Positions 1 through 8,551 of a stretch of 64,000 bases of DNA are shown here, in pieces. Where the stretch lies: NCBI RefSeq assembly GCF_001293645.1, contig NZ_LBMD01000019.1, positions 1 to 64,000 on the forward strand. The letters are read 5' to 3'. Both the position numbers and the translations under genes were made by a program. The notes under the pieces were generated by a model. It was not told where the DNA came from. It was given only the letters and a program-made list of their open reading frames with translations, and ran no database searches. Numbering within the stretch: position 1 is the stretch's first letter; each line of letters starts with the position of its first letter. Source of the stretch: Bacillus sp. CHD6a (GTDB lineage Bacteria; Bacillota; Bacilli; Bacillales; Bacillaceae_I).

Positions 1-4
1 AAAC

Positions 5-27
5 AAAAGGGAGTCAATTAACTCCCT
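5..27 (-). terminator. Terminator of the first small gene
   Basis: An inverted repeat GGGAGT...ACTCCC is followed on the minus strand by a T-rich run. It lies just after the stop of the minus-strand gene that ends at 35. Confidence 0.6.
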
Positions 28-34
28 AAACAAA

Positions 35-328
35 TTATTTCATTGTAAACGGCTTGTTAATGTTATCACTTTTAACAGGGATAGCAGCGTTTTGTTGCAT
101 GCAATTATGAGCAATTTTCATACGGCTTAACGTGGTCTTTAACGTATCATGTGCGTCCTTTTCTTTGTCCAATTGAATATTGGTCATATCCACCATGGCC
201 CGCACAACATTTTCAAAAGCAATACGAAGCTTTTCGTCTTGGAGGGCTTTTCCGTCTTTCACTATCATTTTCACCAATTCATTTGCATAGACATTCATTT
301 TTTCCACAGCTTCTACCTTTGTATTCAT
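35..328 (-). CDS. Hypothetical 97-aa protein
   Basis: I do not recognise this protein. It is small, soluble and probably helical, with many Lys, Glu, Asp and Met residues and no signal peptide or membrane segment. The start is supported by a strong AGGAGGAG ribosome site six bases before the ATG, and a terminator follows the stop. It appears to be a single-gene transcript pointing away from the Spo0E-like gene on its right. Its composition resembles small cytosolic Bacillus proteins, but no motif suggests a function. Confidence 0.7.
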   Translation of the reverse strand: MNTKVEAVEKMNVYANELVKMIVKDGKALQDEKLRIAFENVVRAMVDMTNIQLDKEKDAHDTLKTTLSRMKIAHNCMQQNAAIPVKSDNINKPFTMK

Positions 329-554
329 GACGCACTCCTCCTAAAAGTTTTTTTCTAAGATATGAGAGATAGCCATCAAGCATGCCATAATACTTTTCAA
401 ATGCCTTTTACCTATATTAATTCTATGATAACTACACAAATCCTTCTTATCGACAAAACAAGTCACATCCATTCCTACTTTTTACACCTAACCTATTTTC
501 TTACAAAGTTTTTTCGACTATAATATAGGAAATTGTGAAGAAGGTGTGATAAAG

Positions 555-740
555 ATGAATCTCTTAGAACTTGCTGTAGAAAAAAAACGCAGTCAAATGA
601 TGCATACTGCGTTTAAAACCGGATTGACATCAGTTGAAACTGTAAGGCTAAGTCAAGAGCTAGATGAAATGCTAAATGTCTTTATTTCTCCACATCTTGA
701 AGAAAAACCAATAAATCAATCTCAAATGAAGAAAAAATAG
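555..740 (+). CDS. Spo0E-like aspartyl-phosphate phosphatase
   Basis: A 61-aa protein of the Spo0E family. Members dephosphorylate Spo0A~P, or related response regulators, and so delay sporulation. The family signature is visible as SQELDEML near residues 36-43, after an N-terminal helix rich in Lys and Arg. Length is typical of short family members. The ATG at 555 sits eight bases after AAGGTG. A GTG at 546 is also in frame but overlaps the ribosome site. It stands alone upstream of the argS leader. Which phosphorelay protein it acts on cannot be told from sequence. Confidence 0.85.
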   Translation: MNLLELAVEKKRSQMMHTAFKTGLTSVETVRLSQELDEMLNVFISPHLEEKPINQSQMKKK

Positions 741-768
741 TTACATTTCTTATAAAACTATGTATAAT
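741..768 (+). promoter_or_regulatory. Likely argS promoter
   Basis: TTACAT at 741-746 and TATAAT at 763-768 are separated by 16 bases, close to a housekeeping sigma-A promoter. It lies just upstream of the T-box leader, so transcription would start near 775. Confidence 0.55.
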
Positions 769-794
769 ACATCTAACTTATATACATTTATCAT

Positions 795-1026
795 TGATGA
801 TAAAGAGAGTAGTCTTTAGACGGCAATCAAAGCGAATCAGGGTCGGTGGAAGCCTGGTGGAAGTCTATCGTACGAAGCGCACTTTTGAAATGAAACGGGC
901 ACATCCCCATTAAGGATGATAAGCGGCTTTTCTAAATAATAGGAGAAAAGCAATTAGAGTGGTACCGCGGGCAAATGACACCAAGCTCGTCTCTTCATTA
1001 AGTTGAAGAGGCGGGCTTTTTATATT
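795..1026 (+). promoter_or_regulatory. T-box leader of argS
   Basis: This is a tRNA-sensing T-box riboswitch. The conserved T-box block AGAGTGGTACCGCGGG is at 956-971. A stem I region with GGGTCGGTGGAAGCCTGG-like distal elements lies at about 838-860. A terminator follows at 983-1024 (GCTCGTCTCTTC pairing with GAAGAGGCGGGC, then a T run). The likely specifier is the Arg codon CGT at 869-871, which fits the downstream gene. Uncharged tRNA-Arg should stabilise the antiterminator and switch argS on. Confidence 0.92.
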
Positions 1027-1049
1027 TTACTTTTAAGGAGTTGATCTAC

Positions 1050-2735
1050 ATGAAATTAACTGATCTGGCAGCACAAGCTCTCCAAAATGTATTACCTGAA
1101 ATCCCATTAAATAAAATAACTTCACTGTTAGAAAAGCCGAAATACGTTCAACACGGTGACCTTTCTTTCCCTTGTTTCGAACTAGCAAAAATTAAAAAAA
1201 CAGCCCCTCCTCTTATTGCAACAGACATTGCAACAAAATTAACTAGTTCCTTGATTGACAAAACCGAAGCAGTCGGTCCTTATGTAAATATCTTTTTTAA
1301 AAAGGACATGATCCAGCAAAAAATCGTTCACAAAATTCTACAAGAAAAAGAACACTATGGCACACTTGATATCGGTAACCATGAAACCATCGTCTTAGAT
1401 CTGTCCTCTCCAAACATTGCAAAGCCTTTTTCAATGGGACATTTACGTTCAACAGTGATTGGGAATGCCATCGCCAACATCCTTGAAAAATCCGGGTATA
1501 AGACTGTACGTATAAATTATTTAGGAGATTGGGGCACTCAATTTGGTAAATTGATTGCCGCCTATCTCAAATGGGGAGAAGAAGAAAAAATCCGCAAAAA
1601 CCCTATCCCAGAACTGCTAAAATTATATGTCAAATTTCATGAAGAAGCATCTGTTCAAACAGATTTAAATGACGAAGGACGCCGTTGGTTCAAGCAGCTT
1701 GAAGAAGGAAATGAACAAGCTGTTTCCCTATGGAAGTGGTTTAGAGAAGAATCCTTGAAGGAATTCCAGAAAATTTATGATCTCCTAGGCGTCACATTTG
1801 ATTCCTATCAAGGAGAAGCGTTCTATAACGATAAAATGGAACAAGTCGTTCAAATGTTAGATGAAAAAAACTTGTTGAAGGAGTCGGATGGTGCACAAGT
1901 AGTAGAACTTGACGCCCCAACGCTTCCCCCTTGTTTAATAAAAAAGTCGGATGGTGCCACTTTGTATGCAACTCGTGATCTCGCTGCTGCTCTTTATCGT
2001 AAAAAGGTCTATCAATTCTCCAAGGCACTATATGTCGTGGGGCAAGAGCAATCCATCCACTTTCATCAGGTAAAAGAAGTATTAAAGAAAGCTGGTTTTG
2101 ACTGGGCGGCAGAAATGCATCATATAACATTTGGACTTCTTTTGAAAGACGGGAAGAAAATGTCCACCCGTAAAGGCAAAGTTGTTCTACTGGAAGAAGT
2201 GTTGCAGGAAGCCATTCAACTTGCAGAAAGAAATATAGAATCCAAAAACCCAGCTCTTCCTGATAAAGAAGAAGTAGCCCGCCAGGTTGGAGTCGGTGCG
2301 GTCATTTTTCATGATTTAAAAAACTATCGGATTAACTCTGTTGAATTCTCTTTAGAAGATATGTTGAAATTTGAAGGAGAAACAGGACCTTATGTTCAAT
2401 ATACTTACGCACGTGCTAACTCCATATTGAAAAAAGGGGATTGGAAAAGCGACGAAATGCAGAAAGGGTTAGTAGATAGCTATTCTTGGGAAGTGGCAAA
2501 ACTCCTGCAAGAATTCCCTGAAGTTGTTTCAAAAGCTAATCAAGGATACGATCCTTCTATAATTGCTAAACATATTGTCGATGTGTGCCAGGCATTCAAC
2601 AGTTGGTATGGCAATATTAAATTCCTGCAAGAGGACTCCGATAAAGATGCAAGACTTGCTTTGGTATCCGCTACCGCCATTGTAATAAAAGAATCTTTGC
2701 GCCTTCTTGGTATTCAGGCCCCCCAAGAAATGTAA
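1050..2735 (+). CDS. argS: Arginyl-tRNA synthetase
   Basis: A 561-aa class I synthetase that charges tRNA-Arg. Order of parts: N-terminal additional domain (about 1-100), catalytic Rossmann fold with the HIGH-type motif as SMGH near residue 128, KMSTRK near 370-375, and a C-terminal DALR-type anticodon domain (about 440-561). The first His of HIGH is Ser, as I recall for one branch of bacterial ArgRS. The ATG at 1050 is nine bases after AAGGAG; an in-frame TTG at 1041 abuts the ribosome site. The T-box leader makes expression depend on uncharged tRNA-Arg. Bacilli often carry a second ArgRS, so this may be one of two copies. Confidence 0.95.
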   Translation: MKLTDLAAQALQNVLPEIPLNKITSLLEKPKYVQHGDLSFPCFELAKIKKTAPPLIATDIATKLTSSLIDKTEAVGPYVNIFFKKDMIQQKIVHKILQEKEHYGTLDIGNHETIVLDLSSPNIAKPFSMGHLRSTVIGNAIANILEKSGYKTVRINYLGDWGTQFGKLIAAYLKWGEEEKIRKNPIPELLKLYVKFHEEASVQTDLNDEGRRWFKQLEEGNEQAVSLWKWFREESLKEFQKIYDLLGVTFDSYQGEAFYNDKMEQVVQMLDEKNLLKESDGAQVVELDAPTLPPCLIKKSDGATLYATRDLAAALYRKKVYQFSKALYVVGQEQSIHFHQVKEVLKKAGFDWAAEMHHITFGLLLKDGKKMSTRKGKVVLLEEVLQEAIQLAERNIESKNPALPDKEEVARQVGVGAVIFHDLKNYRINSVEFSLEDMLKFEGETGPYVQYTYARANSILKKGDWKSDEMQKGLVDSYSWEVAKLLQEFPEVVSKANQGYDPSIIAKHIVDVCQAFNSWYGNIKFLQEDSDKDARLALVSATAIVIKESLRLLGIQAPQEM

Positions 2736-2811
2736 CAGATATTGGCATAAAGAACATGAATCCATCATCCCCCTCATATATTGAAGTATCAATAGTATTG
2801 GGGGGATGCCT

Positions 2812-3267
2812 ATGAAATGGCTGATACTGTTTCATGTGATAGTTGCCGTCGTCGGAATTGGTCCCACTTTTTTCGGAATTATACTCCTAAGAAAGCACCA
2901 GACCATCTCAGATCTTCGACACAATGTCCTATTACAACATAAACTTGACTACTTTCCCAAGATTGGCGGAACACTTGCTGTGATAACAGGCATACTACTT
3001 GTTCTCTTCGGAAACTATGGTTCCATTTTTCAAATTTGGCTTTTAGTTTCTCTTGTCATCTACCTTTCCATCCAAGTCATTGTGATCGGATTTATCTCTC
3101 CCGCCCTTAATGATCTTCAGCGATGGTTACTGCACCCTGAAAACAGAGCCTCTACGCAACTGCCAGCTCAACAGGACGCTGCTCTCCACAAAATTAGCAA
3201 TCTCTACTTGCTTACCTGTATTCTTGGATTTCTCATTTTTGTCTTGATGATCATTAAACCTGCTTAA
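2812..3267 (+). CDS. DUF2269-type integral membrane protein
   Basis: About 151 aa with four hydrophobic segments (roughly residues 1-22, 50-70, 78-103, 125-148). The start MKWLILFHVIVAVVGIGPTF matches the N-terminus I know for the DUF2269 family, whose role is unknown. The ATG at 2812 is preferred over the ATG at 2806 because the GGGGGG ribosome site runs directly up to 2805. It follows argS with no obvious terminator between them, so read-through is possible, but no functional link is known. Confidence 0.8.
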   Translation: MKWLILFHVIVAVVGIGPTFFGIILLRKHQTISDLRHNVLLQHKLDYFPKIGGTLAVITGILLVLFGNYGSIFQIWLLVSLVIYLSIQVIVIGFISPALNDLQRWLLHPENRASTQLPAQQDAALHKISNLYLLTCILGFLIFVLMIIKPA

Positions 3268-3446
3268 TCTATAGGTCATCTCCTTTGCAGCTGAATGTTT
3301 TGGGCATTATTAGGCGGAGGTGTTGGCCTATATTGATTAAGCGAATGGAACTGCATGTTGGTGGAGATGCAGGTTATGGTTGCTTTGATAGGTGGTTGAT
3401 GCTTGGTGATGCTTGGAATTGGTTAGGATTGCTAGTTCCATTCCAA

Positions 3447-3665
3447 ATGTCCGAAGATTTCTGTAATTTGACCGAAGATTTCAAAAAGTTGACCAAAGTT
3501 TTTCAATAGTTGACCGAAGATTTGCTGAAATTGACCGAACCTAAAAATCAATTGTCCAAACACCCCTTAAAAGTTGACCGAACCATCAAATATTATGACC
3601 GAACCCTTCCTAATTCCATCGCCTTTATGTCCAATGAAAGATGAAAAGTGTCCGAACAAAATATC
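3447..3665 (+). repeat. Decayed array of 21-bp units coding a heptad (LTEDFKK-like)
   Basis: Ten units share the core (T/A)TG(A/T)CC(G/A)AA. They start at 3447, 3468, 3489, 3510, 3531, 3552, 3574, 3595, 3627 and 3648. Seven of the nine intervals are exactly 21 bases; the others are 22 and 32. Read on the plus strand the best units give LTEDFKK and LTEDLLK. Stops (TAG in unit 3, TGA in unit 9) and frame shifts break the frame, so this is not an intact gene now. The flanking 3268-3446 segment is G/T-rich and holds no gene I can support. Confidence 0.8.
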
Positions 3666-3820
3666 CACGATTAAAAAGAGCCCAAAAAGAGCCAAATCTT
3701 ATAAAAAAACAGTACTTCCCATTCATTCCTGAGATTTTCCCAACTGTTCTTTCAAAGACCTTAAAGACCCCCATATCCATCAATACCAAAAAAAACCACA
3801 AAAAAGAGGCACCTATTAAT

Positions 3821-4075
3821 TCAGGCACCTCCCACTCCAGTATCCGCTCTTTTCCGTCTCCGATAGAATGCTTCTCTCCCCATATAACTGTTAAAAAGCA
3901 GTTCCATTTCCTCCAAATCTTCCTGTAACACCACGGGGTCCCGTTCATCCCAATGCACATAAGAGACAAAATAATACTTTCGGATGGGAGAAAAAAGCAC
4001 CTTGGAATGCGGAAATTTATCAAAAAAACCTTGTATCTGCCCTTTTTTCATATACGAAATGTTCACCAGATTCAT
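3821..4075 (-). CDS. Hypothetical 84-aa basic protein
   Basis: Unrecognised. The predicted protein is soluble, aromatic-rich in the middle (RKYYFVSYVHWDERD) and ends in a basic tail (FYRRRKR). The ATG at 4075 is eight bases after AGGTGAT, which supports it over other frames. Its length and the YYFVSY / DLEEME pattern vaguely recall small YlbG-like Bacillus proteins, but the match is too weak for a call. It lies between the 21-bp repeat array and the ABC exporter genes and appears to be its own unit. Confidence 0.55.
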   Translation of the reverse strand: MNLVNISYMKKGQIQGFFDKFPHSKVLFSPIRKYYFVSYVHWDERDPVVLQEDLEEMELLFNSYMGREAFYRRRKRADTGVGGA

Positions 4076-4215
4076 TTACATCACCTACTTGTTTAAAGGA
4101 TAGGTTGAATTAAAGGCAAAGGGGCTTATACTTGTAGTACCACATATTTACGTTAATTACACCAAACTTCTTAGCTGCACTATGTCTAACAGATTCCATC
4201 CACTTAGCTAAAAAG

Positions 4216-5181
4216 TTAAGCAGCGATATCTCGCTTCACAAAAGTAAAGAAACTCACCACATGCAACACCACAAAATAAATCAAAAACATAACAGCAGAG
4301 AAGCCAAAACTAACTCCTGGGACAATACGCACACCCTCAAGCAATGCTTCAAAGTGAATGTTGGCAAACGGTGAAAATTTCGCCCATTCAAATTTTATGG
4401 CAATAAGCGTTGTAACCTGGGTGCCTGTAAATACAAGAAATACCGAAATTCCAATTGCAAGCGAGTTATTCCGGAAAACACTCGAAATCATGAAGGCAAT
4501 AGTAGCAAACATGATTACTCCCAAGCTGCTCAACGCCAGTTTCCATAGTAAGTATAAGAATGGATGAACCTCAAGCACTTCTCCACCAGCATACAATAGG
4601 GATGGCGTAGTATCAAAACCAAACGCAATAGCACCCGTTACAAATGTACTCACAAAAAGGATTGTATAAAAAATGACGATAAACACAAGTACGCTAATAT
4701 ATTTTGCCAAAAGAATCTTACTTCTGCTTATCGGTCTGATCATTAAAAGTTTAATGGTTCCCCAAGTAAACTCACTAGCTATCATACCGGCAGCGATGAT
4801 GACAACGAAAAGGGTGACTACACTTGTCAATCCAAGATTTTCATCCATATATGTCCAAACTGTATTACCAGTTGCCGGTTCCATATCGTGTACTAACCGG
4901 TGCTCATTAATGGCCAATTGTCGCTCAAGTGGGCCCTTATCCCCCTCTTCTGACTCTTCAATCGTCATTTTCAGGTACTGATTTTCCTGCTCTAATGATT
5001 CTTGCCAGCTAAGCTCTTTGCCATTTGCACCACCTTCACTTCTCGCATCATCAAGCATCGACCCCATCATAATGGTAAAAATGACTCCAACTGCTGATAA
5101 TAACACCAATATCGCACTCATCACGTAAAAGCTTGGCCTTCTAAACCATTTGATTAGTTCATTTTGAATTAAATGGTTCAT
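4216..5181 (-). CDS. ABC-2 family transporter permease
   Basis: A 321-aa membrane subunit of an ABC-2 type exporter. One membrane segment lies near residues 20-40. A long extracellular loop of about 75 residues, rich in Glu and Gln, follows (about 42-120). Five further segments run to the C-terminus. The loop and spacing resemble B. subtilis YhcI and BcrB-like permeases. GAGGTG lies seven bases before the ATG. The ATPase gene ends two bases upstream, so the two are one operon. Substrate is unknown; bacitracin-type peptides or lipids are possible from family precedent. Confidence 0.88.
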   Translation of the reverse strand: MNHLIQNELIKWFRRPSFYVMSAILVLLSAVGVIFTIMMGSMLDDARSEGGANGKELSWQESLEQENQYLKMTIEESEEGDKGPLERQLAINEHRLVHDMEPATGNTVWTYMDENLGLTSVVTLFVVIIAAGMIASEFTWGTIKLLMIRPISRSKILLAKYISVLVFIVIFYTILFVSTFVTGAIAFGFDTTPSLLYAGGEVLEVHPFLYLLWKLALSSLGVIMFATIAFMISSVFRNNSLAIGISVFLVFTGTQVTTLIAIKFEWAKFSPFANIHFEALLEGVRIVPGVSFGFSAVMFLIYFVVLHVVSFFTFVKRDIAA

Positions 5182-5183
5182 TG

Positions 5184-6101
5184 TTAGACACCTCGCTCTT
5201 GAGACGTTTTTTCTAAGAATTTGTCTTCAAGGGTTTTCATTACTTCCTTCACTTCAAATATCGCAATATCTCGTTCTACCAAACTTTTAATAAACATAGG
5301 AATCTTTGAACGATCTATCTCCGCCTGCAATTTACCCTCTGCAAGATTATGGGGCATTTCCATTTCACGCATTAGTGACATCGCATCTTCCACCGGCTCA
5401 CAATCGAGTTGATAAAGCGTCTTTCCTCCCTCGTATATAAAATCTCTTATACTTTGAATATCAATAAGCTCACCTTTTTGGATGATACCGACTCTATCAC
5501 ACATCAGTTCCATTTCGGAAAGAAGATGACTTGATACAACAATCGCCATTCCTTCTTCCCTAGCGAGGCTCCGCAAATAATCTCGTATTTCACGAATACC
5601 CGCAGGATCCAGGCCGTTTGTTGGCTCATCAAGAATTAACACTTTTGGTTTATGTAGTAAGGCCTGCGCTATTCCTAAGCGTTGCCTCATTCCCAATGAA
5701 TATGTCTTTACTTTTTCCTTAATCCGTCCAGTCAATCCAACCAATTCTATAACTTCATCCAGACGTTCCGAGGTTATTCCTGGCATCATTCTGGCATATT
5801 GTTTCAAATTCTGATATCCCGTTAGAAACTTATACATCTCTGGGTTCTCAACAATTGCCCCCACTTGGCGGACTGCCTTTTCATAATCGGTCTTGATGCT
5901 TGCTCCGTCGATGTGTATATCACCAGATGTAATACTCATCAAGCCAACCATCATTCGAATAGTTGTCGTTTTTCCAGCTCCATTTGGCCCAAGGAAACCA
6001 AACACTTCTCCTTTATAAACCTCGAATGTAACATCCTTAATAATTTCCTTGCTTCCGATGTCCTTGCAAACATTTGTCAGCTTTACTGCCGCATCATTCA
6101 T
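5184..6101 (-). CDS. ABC transporter ATP-binding protein
   Basis: About 305 aa. The nucleotide-binding domain fills residues 1-220: Walker A GPNGAGKTT near 37, signature YSLGMRQR near 135, Walker B VLILDEP near 155, and the switch His in SSHLL near 192. A C-terminal extension of about 85 residues is typical of BcrA/YhcH-like exporter ATPases. The ATG at 6101 is eight bases after AAAGGAG; the ATG at 6107 is only two bases away and less likely. It drives the permease encoded just downstream. Confidence 0.92.
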   Translation of the reverse strand: MNDAAVKLTNVCKDIGSKEIIKDVTFEVYKGEVFGFLGPNGAGKTTTIRMMVGLMSITSGDIHIDGASIKTDYEKAVRQVGAIVENPEMYKFLTGYQNLKQYARMMPGITSERLDEVIELVGLTGRIKEKVKTYSLGMRQRLGIAQALLHKPKVLILDEPTNGLDPAGIREIRDYLRSLAREEGMAIVVSSHLLSEMELMCDRVGIIQKGELIDIQSIRDFIYEGGKTLYQLDCEPVEDAMSLMREMEMPHNLAEGKLQAEIDRSKIPMFIKSLVERDIAIFEVKEVMKTLEDKFLEKTSQERGV

Positions 6102-6419
6102 AATCATAGCTCCTTTTATGCTTCTGTTTTTTTCCTAATCAATGCTCTAACTATCTCTACGTTAATAGGGGTAAAAAGTTTCTTTCTTTTTTATATCAAC
6201 ATATATACCTTTACAATAAATGGATTACTAAAACCCCTGCTAAACATTCTAATTATTATTCCGATAAAATAATTACCCCATTTATCTAAGTGTGGTAAAA
6301 TGACACTGATGTACATATATTTAGTTTTTTTTACAAAATTCTACTTAATTACTTATTATTTGTTAGAATATTTTGTATAATATACTTACAAATTTCTTCA
6401 TGTGTGTAGGAGTGAAGCG

Positions 6420-6575
6420 ATGGATACGAGAGCGAGAAGAATTGTACGTAATAATAAGAAAAGCCAATTCCATTATTTAATTGTATTAAAGGATTTTATT
6501 GGTTCTTTTGTTCTTCATGCTATTTCACTGGTCATTGTGGCTGCTTTCCTGATTTGGGTATTAGATCAGGTGTAA
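6420..6575 (+). CDS. Small single-span membrane protein, 51 aa
   Basis: This short ORF has a good AGGAG ribosome site seven bases before its ATG and a terminator right after its stop. The peptide has a basic N-terminus (MDTRARRIVRNNKK) followed by one hydrophobic helix (about residues 27-47) ending in LDQV. That charge layout predicts an inside-facing N-terminus. A TATAAT at 6376-6381 could serve as a -10 box. Function is unknown. The compact promoter, ribosome site, ORF and terminator arrangement is the argument for it being real. Confidence 0.7.
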   Translation: MDTRARRIVRNNKKSQFHYLIVLKDFIGSFVLHAISLVIVAAFLIWVLDQV

Positions 6576-6584
6576 ACACAACAT

Positions 6585-6622
6585 AAAAAACGAGAAGGAA
6601 TCAACATCCTTCTCGTTTTTTA
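6585..6622. terminator. Bidirectional terminator
   Basis: AAAAACGAGAAGGA pairs with TCCTTCTCGTTTTT. It has an A run before and a T run after, so it can stop the small plus-strand gene and the converging minus-strand gene. Confidence 0.85.
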
Positions 6623-6964
6623 TTTGGCTTTCTTCTCTTCTTTTTCCTTCATTGGTTGTTGAAGCGATTTTCTATAACGCACTTTAGTTGCTGCATAAAA
6701 CACACCTGCTGATCCAAAGACCAATACAATTAGCACTTGACTCCACCTTGTATGTAAGACCCCCATCATTGCACTCAACATATAGGCAATAAGAATTGGG
6801 ATTAGGACTGTATAAAGAGAGAGAATGAAACGGAATTTTTCATCTACTTCATATACGGTACCACAACTCTTACATTTAATAGGTCGATAGCCAAAAAACA
6901 CAGAGGTTAACTTGGTTTTATATTTAATTTCTTCTTGACAGTTTGGACATTGATGAAAAGACAT
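6620..6964 (-). CDS. Zinc-ribbon membrane protein (CxxC..CxxC type)
   Basis: 114 aa. The N-terminus has two CxxC knuckles, CPNC near residue 6 and CKSC near 31, 25 residues apart, which resembles the short CXXC_20_CXXC family found in Firmicutes. Two membrane helices follow (about 46-66 and 75-95), then a Lys/Glu-rich tail (KEKEEKKAK). The ATG at 6964 is chosen because the zinc-binding motif starts there; the longer upstream frame adds unrelated sequence. A weak GGGG ribosome site precedes it. Function unknown; likely a metal-binding inner-membrane protein. Confidence 0.72.
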   Translation of the reverse strand: MSFHQCPNCQEEIKYKTKLTSVFFGYRPIKCKSCGTVYEVDEKFRFILSLYTVLIPILIAYMLSAMMGVLHTRWSQVLIVLVFGSAGVFYAATKVRYRKSLQQPMKEKEEKKAK

Positions 6965-7061
6965 ATTCTCGACCCCTTTTTTGTATCTCCTCTTTCTTTT
7001 CATCATATCAAAAGCTGTGCTGAAGGAATAGTTGAAATACAAAAAAGATCCAGTACACCCC

Positions 7062-7445
7062 TTAAAGCACTGGATTTGAAGGCTGCTTAACATTCTTAAA
7101 TACATTTATCGTAAATAGTAAAACACCTAGTGTTGTTAAATTTGCTCCGATAATGGTCAAAACTAATAAAGAATCGTTACCATGCACAACAAAAGCCAAG
7201 CCTATCATCATCAGTGGCAAGCCAATATTGTGTAACCAGAAATGCCATGTAGCAAGCCTCGTTTTTCCCGCTGCAGGAAATAAAATATAAATGATACCAG
7301 CAAGTGTCAAAGCGGTCCAACCCAGAAGATTAATATGAACGTGTACAGGTGTCAAATCGTATGCATGCGCCGTTGACATATAATAACCAATCCCTACACC
7401 TATCAAAAAATAAATAACAGAAATCTTAATCAATCTAACTCCCAT
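7062..7445 (-). CDS. Small haem-copper-oxidase-like membrane protein
   Basis: 127 aa, four hydrophobic helices. The motif HVHINLLGW near residue 35 and further His residues resemble parts of cytochrome c oxidase subunit I / NorB-like proteins, and short Bacillus proteins of this type are often labelled so. The protein is far too short to be a full oxidase. The ATG at 7445 is six bases after GGAGGG; the ATG at 7451 abuts the ribosome site. Possibly a haem-binding or assembly protein. No oxidase genes are nearby. Confidence 0.65.
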   Translation of the reverse strand: MGVRLIKISVIYFLIGVGIGYYMSTAHAYDLTPVHVHINLLGWTALTLAGIIYILFPAAGKTRLATWHFWLHNIGLPLMMIGLAFVVHGNDSLLVLTIIGANLTTLGVLLFTINVFKNVKQPSNPVL

Positions 7446-7533
7446 CGCCATCCCTCCAGTTCTATACGTACACGCATTACTATCGTACGTACAGCCATGA
7501 GTCTATAGAACTGGAAAATACCAAATTTTACAA

Positions 7534-8496
7534 TTATTGATTGTTATCTGGAATAGAAGAAGACATGATTTCAACAAAATTTTCAGCGAAATTATTTGTA
7601 TTTACTTCTAATGCAACGGTCACTTTATTTCCTTTTTCATCTGGTTTTGGGCGAAAGTCTGCTATACTAACTCCTCTAAGGTTTCCTTCATTTAACCCAA
7701 CTGTAACTACTTTTTCGACATATTTGAAAGCTTGCGGCGTTGTTACAGCAAACAATGTCATCACATCATGCAAAGGGCTTCCATCTATACCCGGAACAAG
7801 TTTCTGATAAGCTTTGAAATAATAATCAAATATGTCTTTTATGAGGTTTTGATACGGATTGTTTTGTTGTTTGATAATCTCATTAATCATTGTAGGAGTG
7901 ATAATTGCATCTTTTGTGACATTCAACGGGTAAAGCACACCATTTTTTACTTTTTCCATCACAATACCAGCTGCAATCGGATCGCCATAGAAATTTGCTT
8001 CTGCTCCAGCTGTTACATTTCCTGGTATGAGGAATGCGCCTCCCATTACATAATACCCCTTTATTGAATTCATTGTATCTGCTCCTGCTAGATTAAAGGA
8101 AATGGCAAGGGAAGTTGACCTTCCAACATCTACAATAATTAATTCATCTCCATATTCCTCAATCAATTGAAAGATCGCATCAAAATTCAGCAACTCCCCC
8201 TTTATTGTGGCTGGCGGGTTAATAGGCCCTAATCCATCTTCTCCATGTATCTCTGGATAATAGGATGCAAACTCACCAGATAGCGGTGTCTTTGCTCCAC
8301 CAATTAACACAATATCCTTTCTGCCTCCTAGTTCCAAAAGATATGCCACATTTTGAGTAGCTTGTTCTTGATCGACGTTGCCATAGCTTGTCACAACACC
8401 AACCAGATCAATCTCCGGATTAAGTAGTGCATAAATGATGGCTAGCGAATCATCAATTCCCGGATCACAATATAAAAGAACCTTCTGAGGCATCAT
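7534..8496 (-). CDS. Inosine-uridine preferring nucleoside hydrolase
   Basis: 320 aa, standard length for the IunH family, which splits purine or pyrimidine ribonucleosides into base and ribose. The calcium-binding DPGIDDSLA motif is at residues 11-19, with supporting Asp in DVGRSTSLA and GGA near residue 152. A C-terminal Asp in LHDVMTLFA completes the metal site. GAGGGGGAGA precedes the start; either of two adjacent ATGs would serve. It stands alone, so it is probably used in nucleoside salvage. Spore germinant degradation is another role known for Bacillus nucleoside hydrolases, and a germination operon lies beside it. Confidence 0.92.
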   Translation of the reverse strand: MMPQKVLLYCDPGIDDSLAIIYALLNPEIDLVGVVTSYGNVDQEQATQNVAYLLELGGRKDIVLIGGAKTPLSGEFASYYPEIHGEDGLGPINPPATIKGELLNFDAIFQLIEEYGDELIIVDVGRSTSLAISFNLAGADTMNSIKGYYVMGGAFLIPGNVTAGAEANFYGDPIAAGIVMEKVKNGVLYPLNVTKDAIITPTMINEIIKQQNNPYQNLIKDIFDYYFKAYQKLVPGIDGSPLHDVMTLFAVTTPQAFKYVEKVVTVGLNEGNLRGVSIADFRPKPDEKGNKVTVALEVNTNNFAENFVEIMSSSIPDNNQ

Positions 8497-8551
8497 TCTC
8501 CCCCTCTACTGGTTGTTATCCAATTATATTCACCGGGATCGTGAAATTGAC

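Noticed and set aside
1792-2130. Antisense ORF inside argS
   Set aside because: It lies wholly within a strong gene and has no ribosome site.
3447-3665. 21-bp array considered as CRISPR
   Set aside because: Units are shorter than CRISPR repeats, the spacers are of fixed length 12 bases and no cas genes are near.
3625-4023. Minus-strand 132-aa ORF
   Set aside because: It overlaps the better supported 84-aa gene in another frame and lacks a ribosome site.
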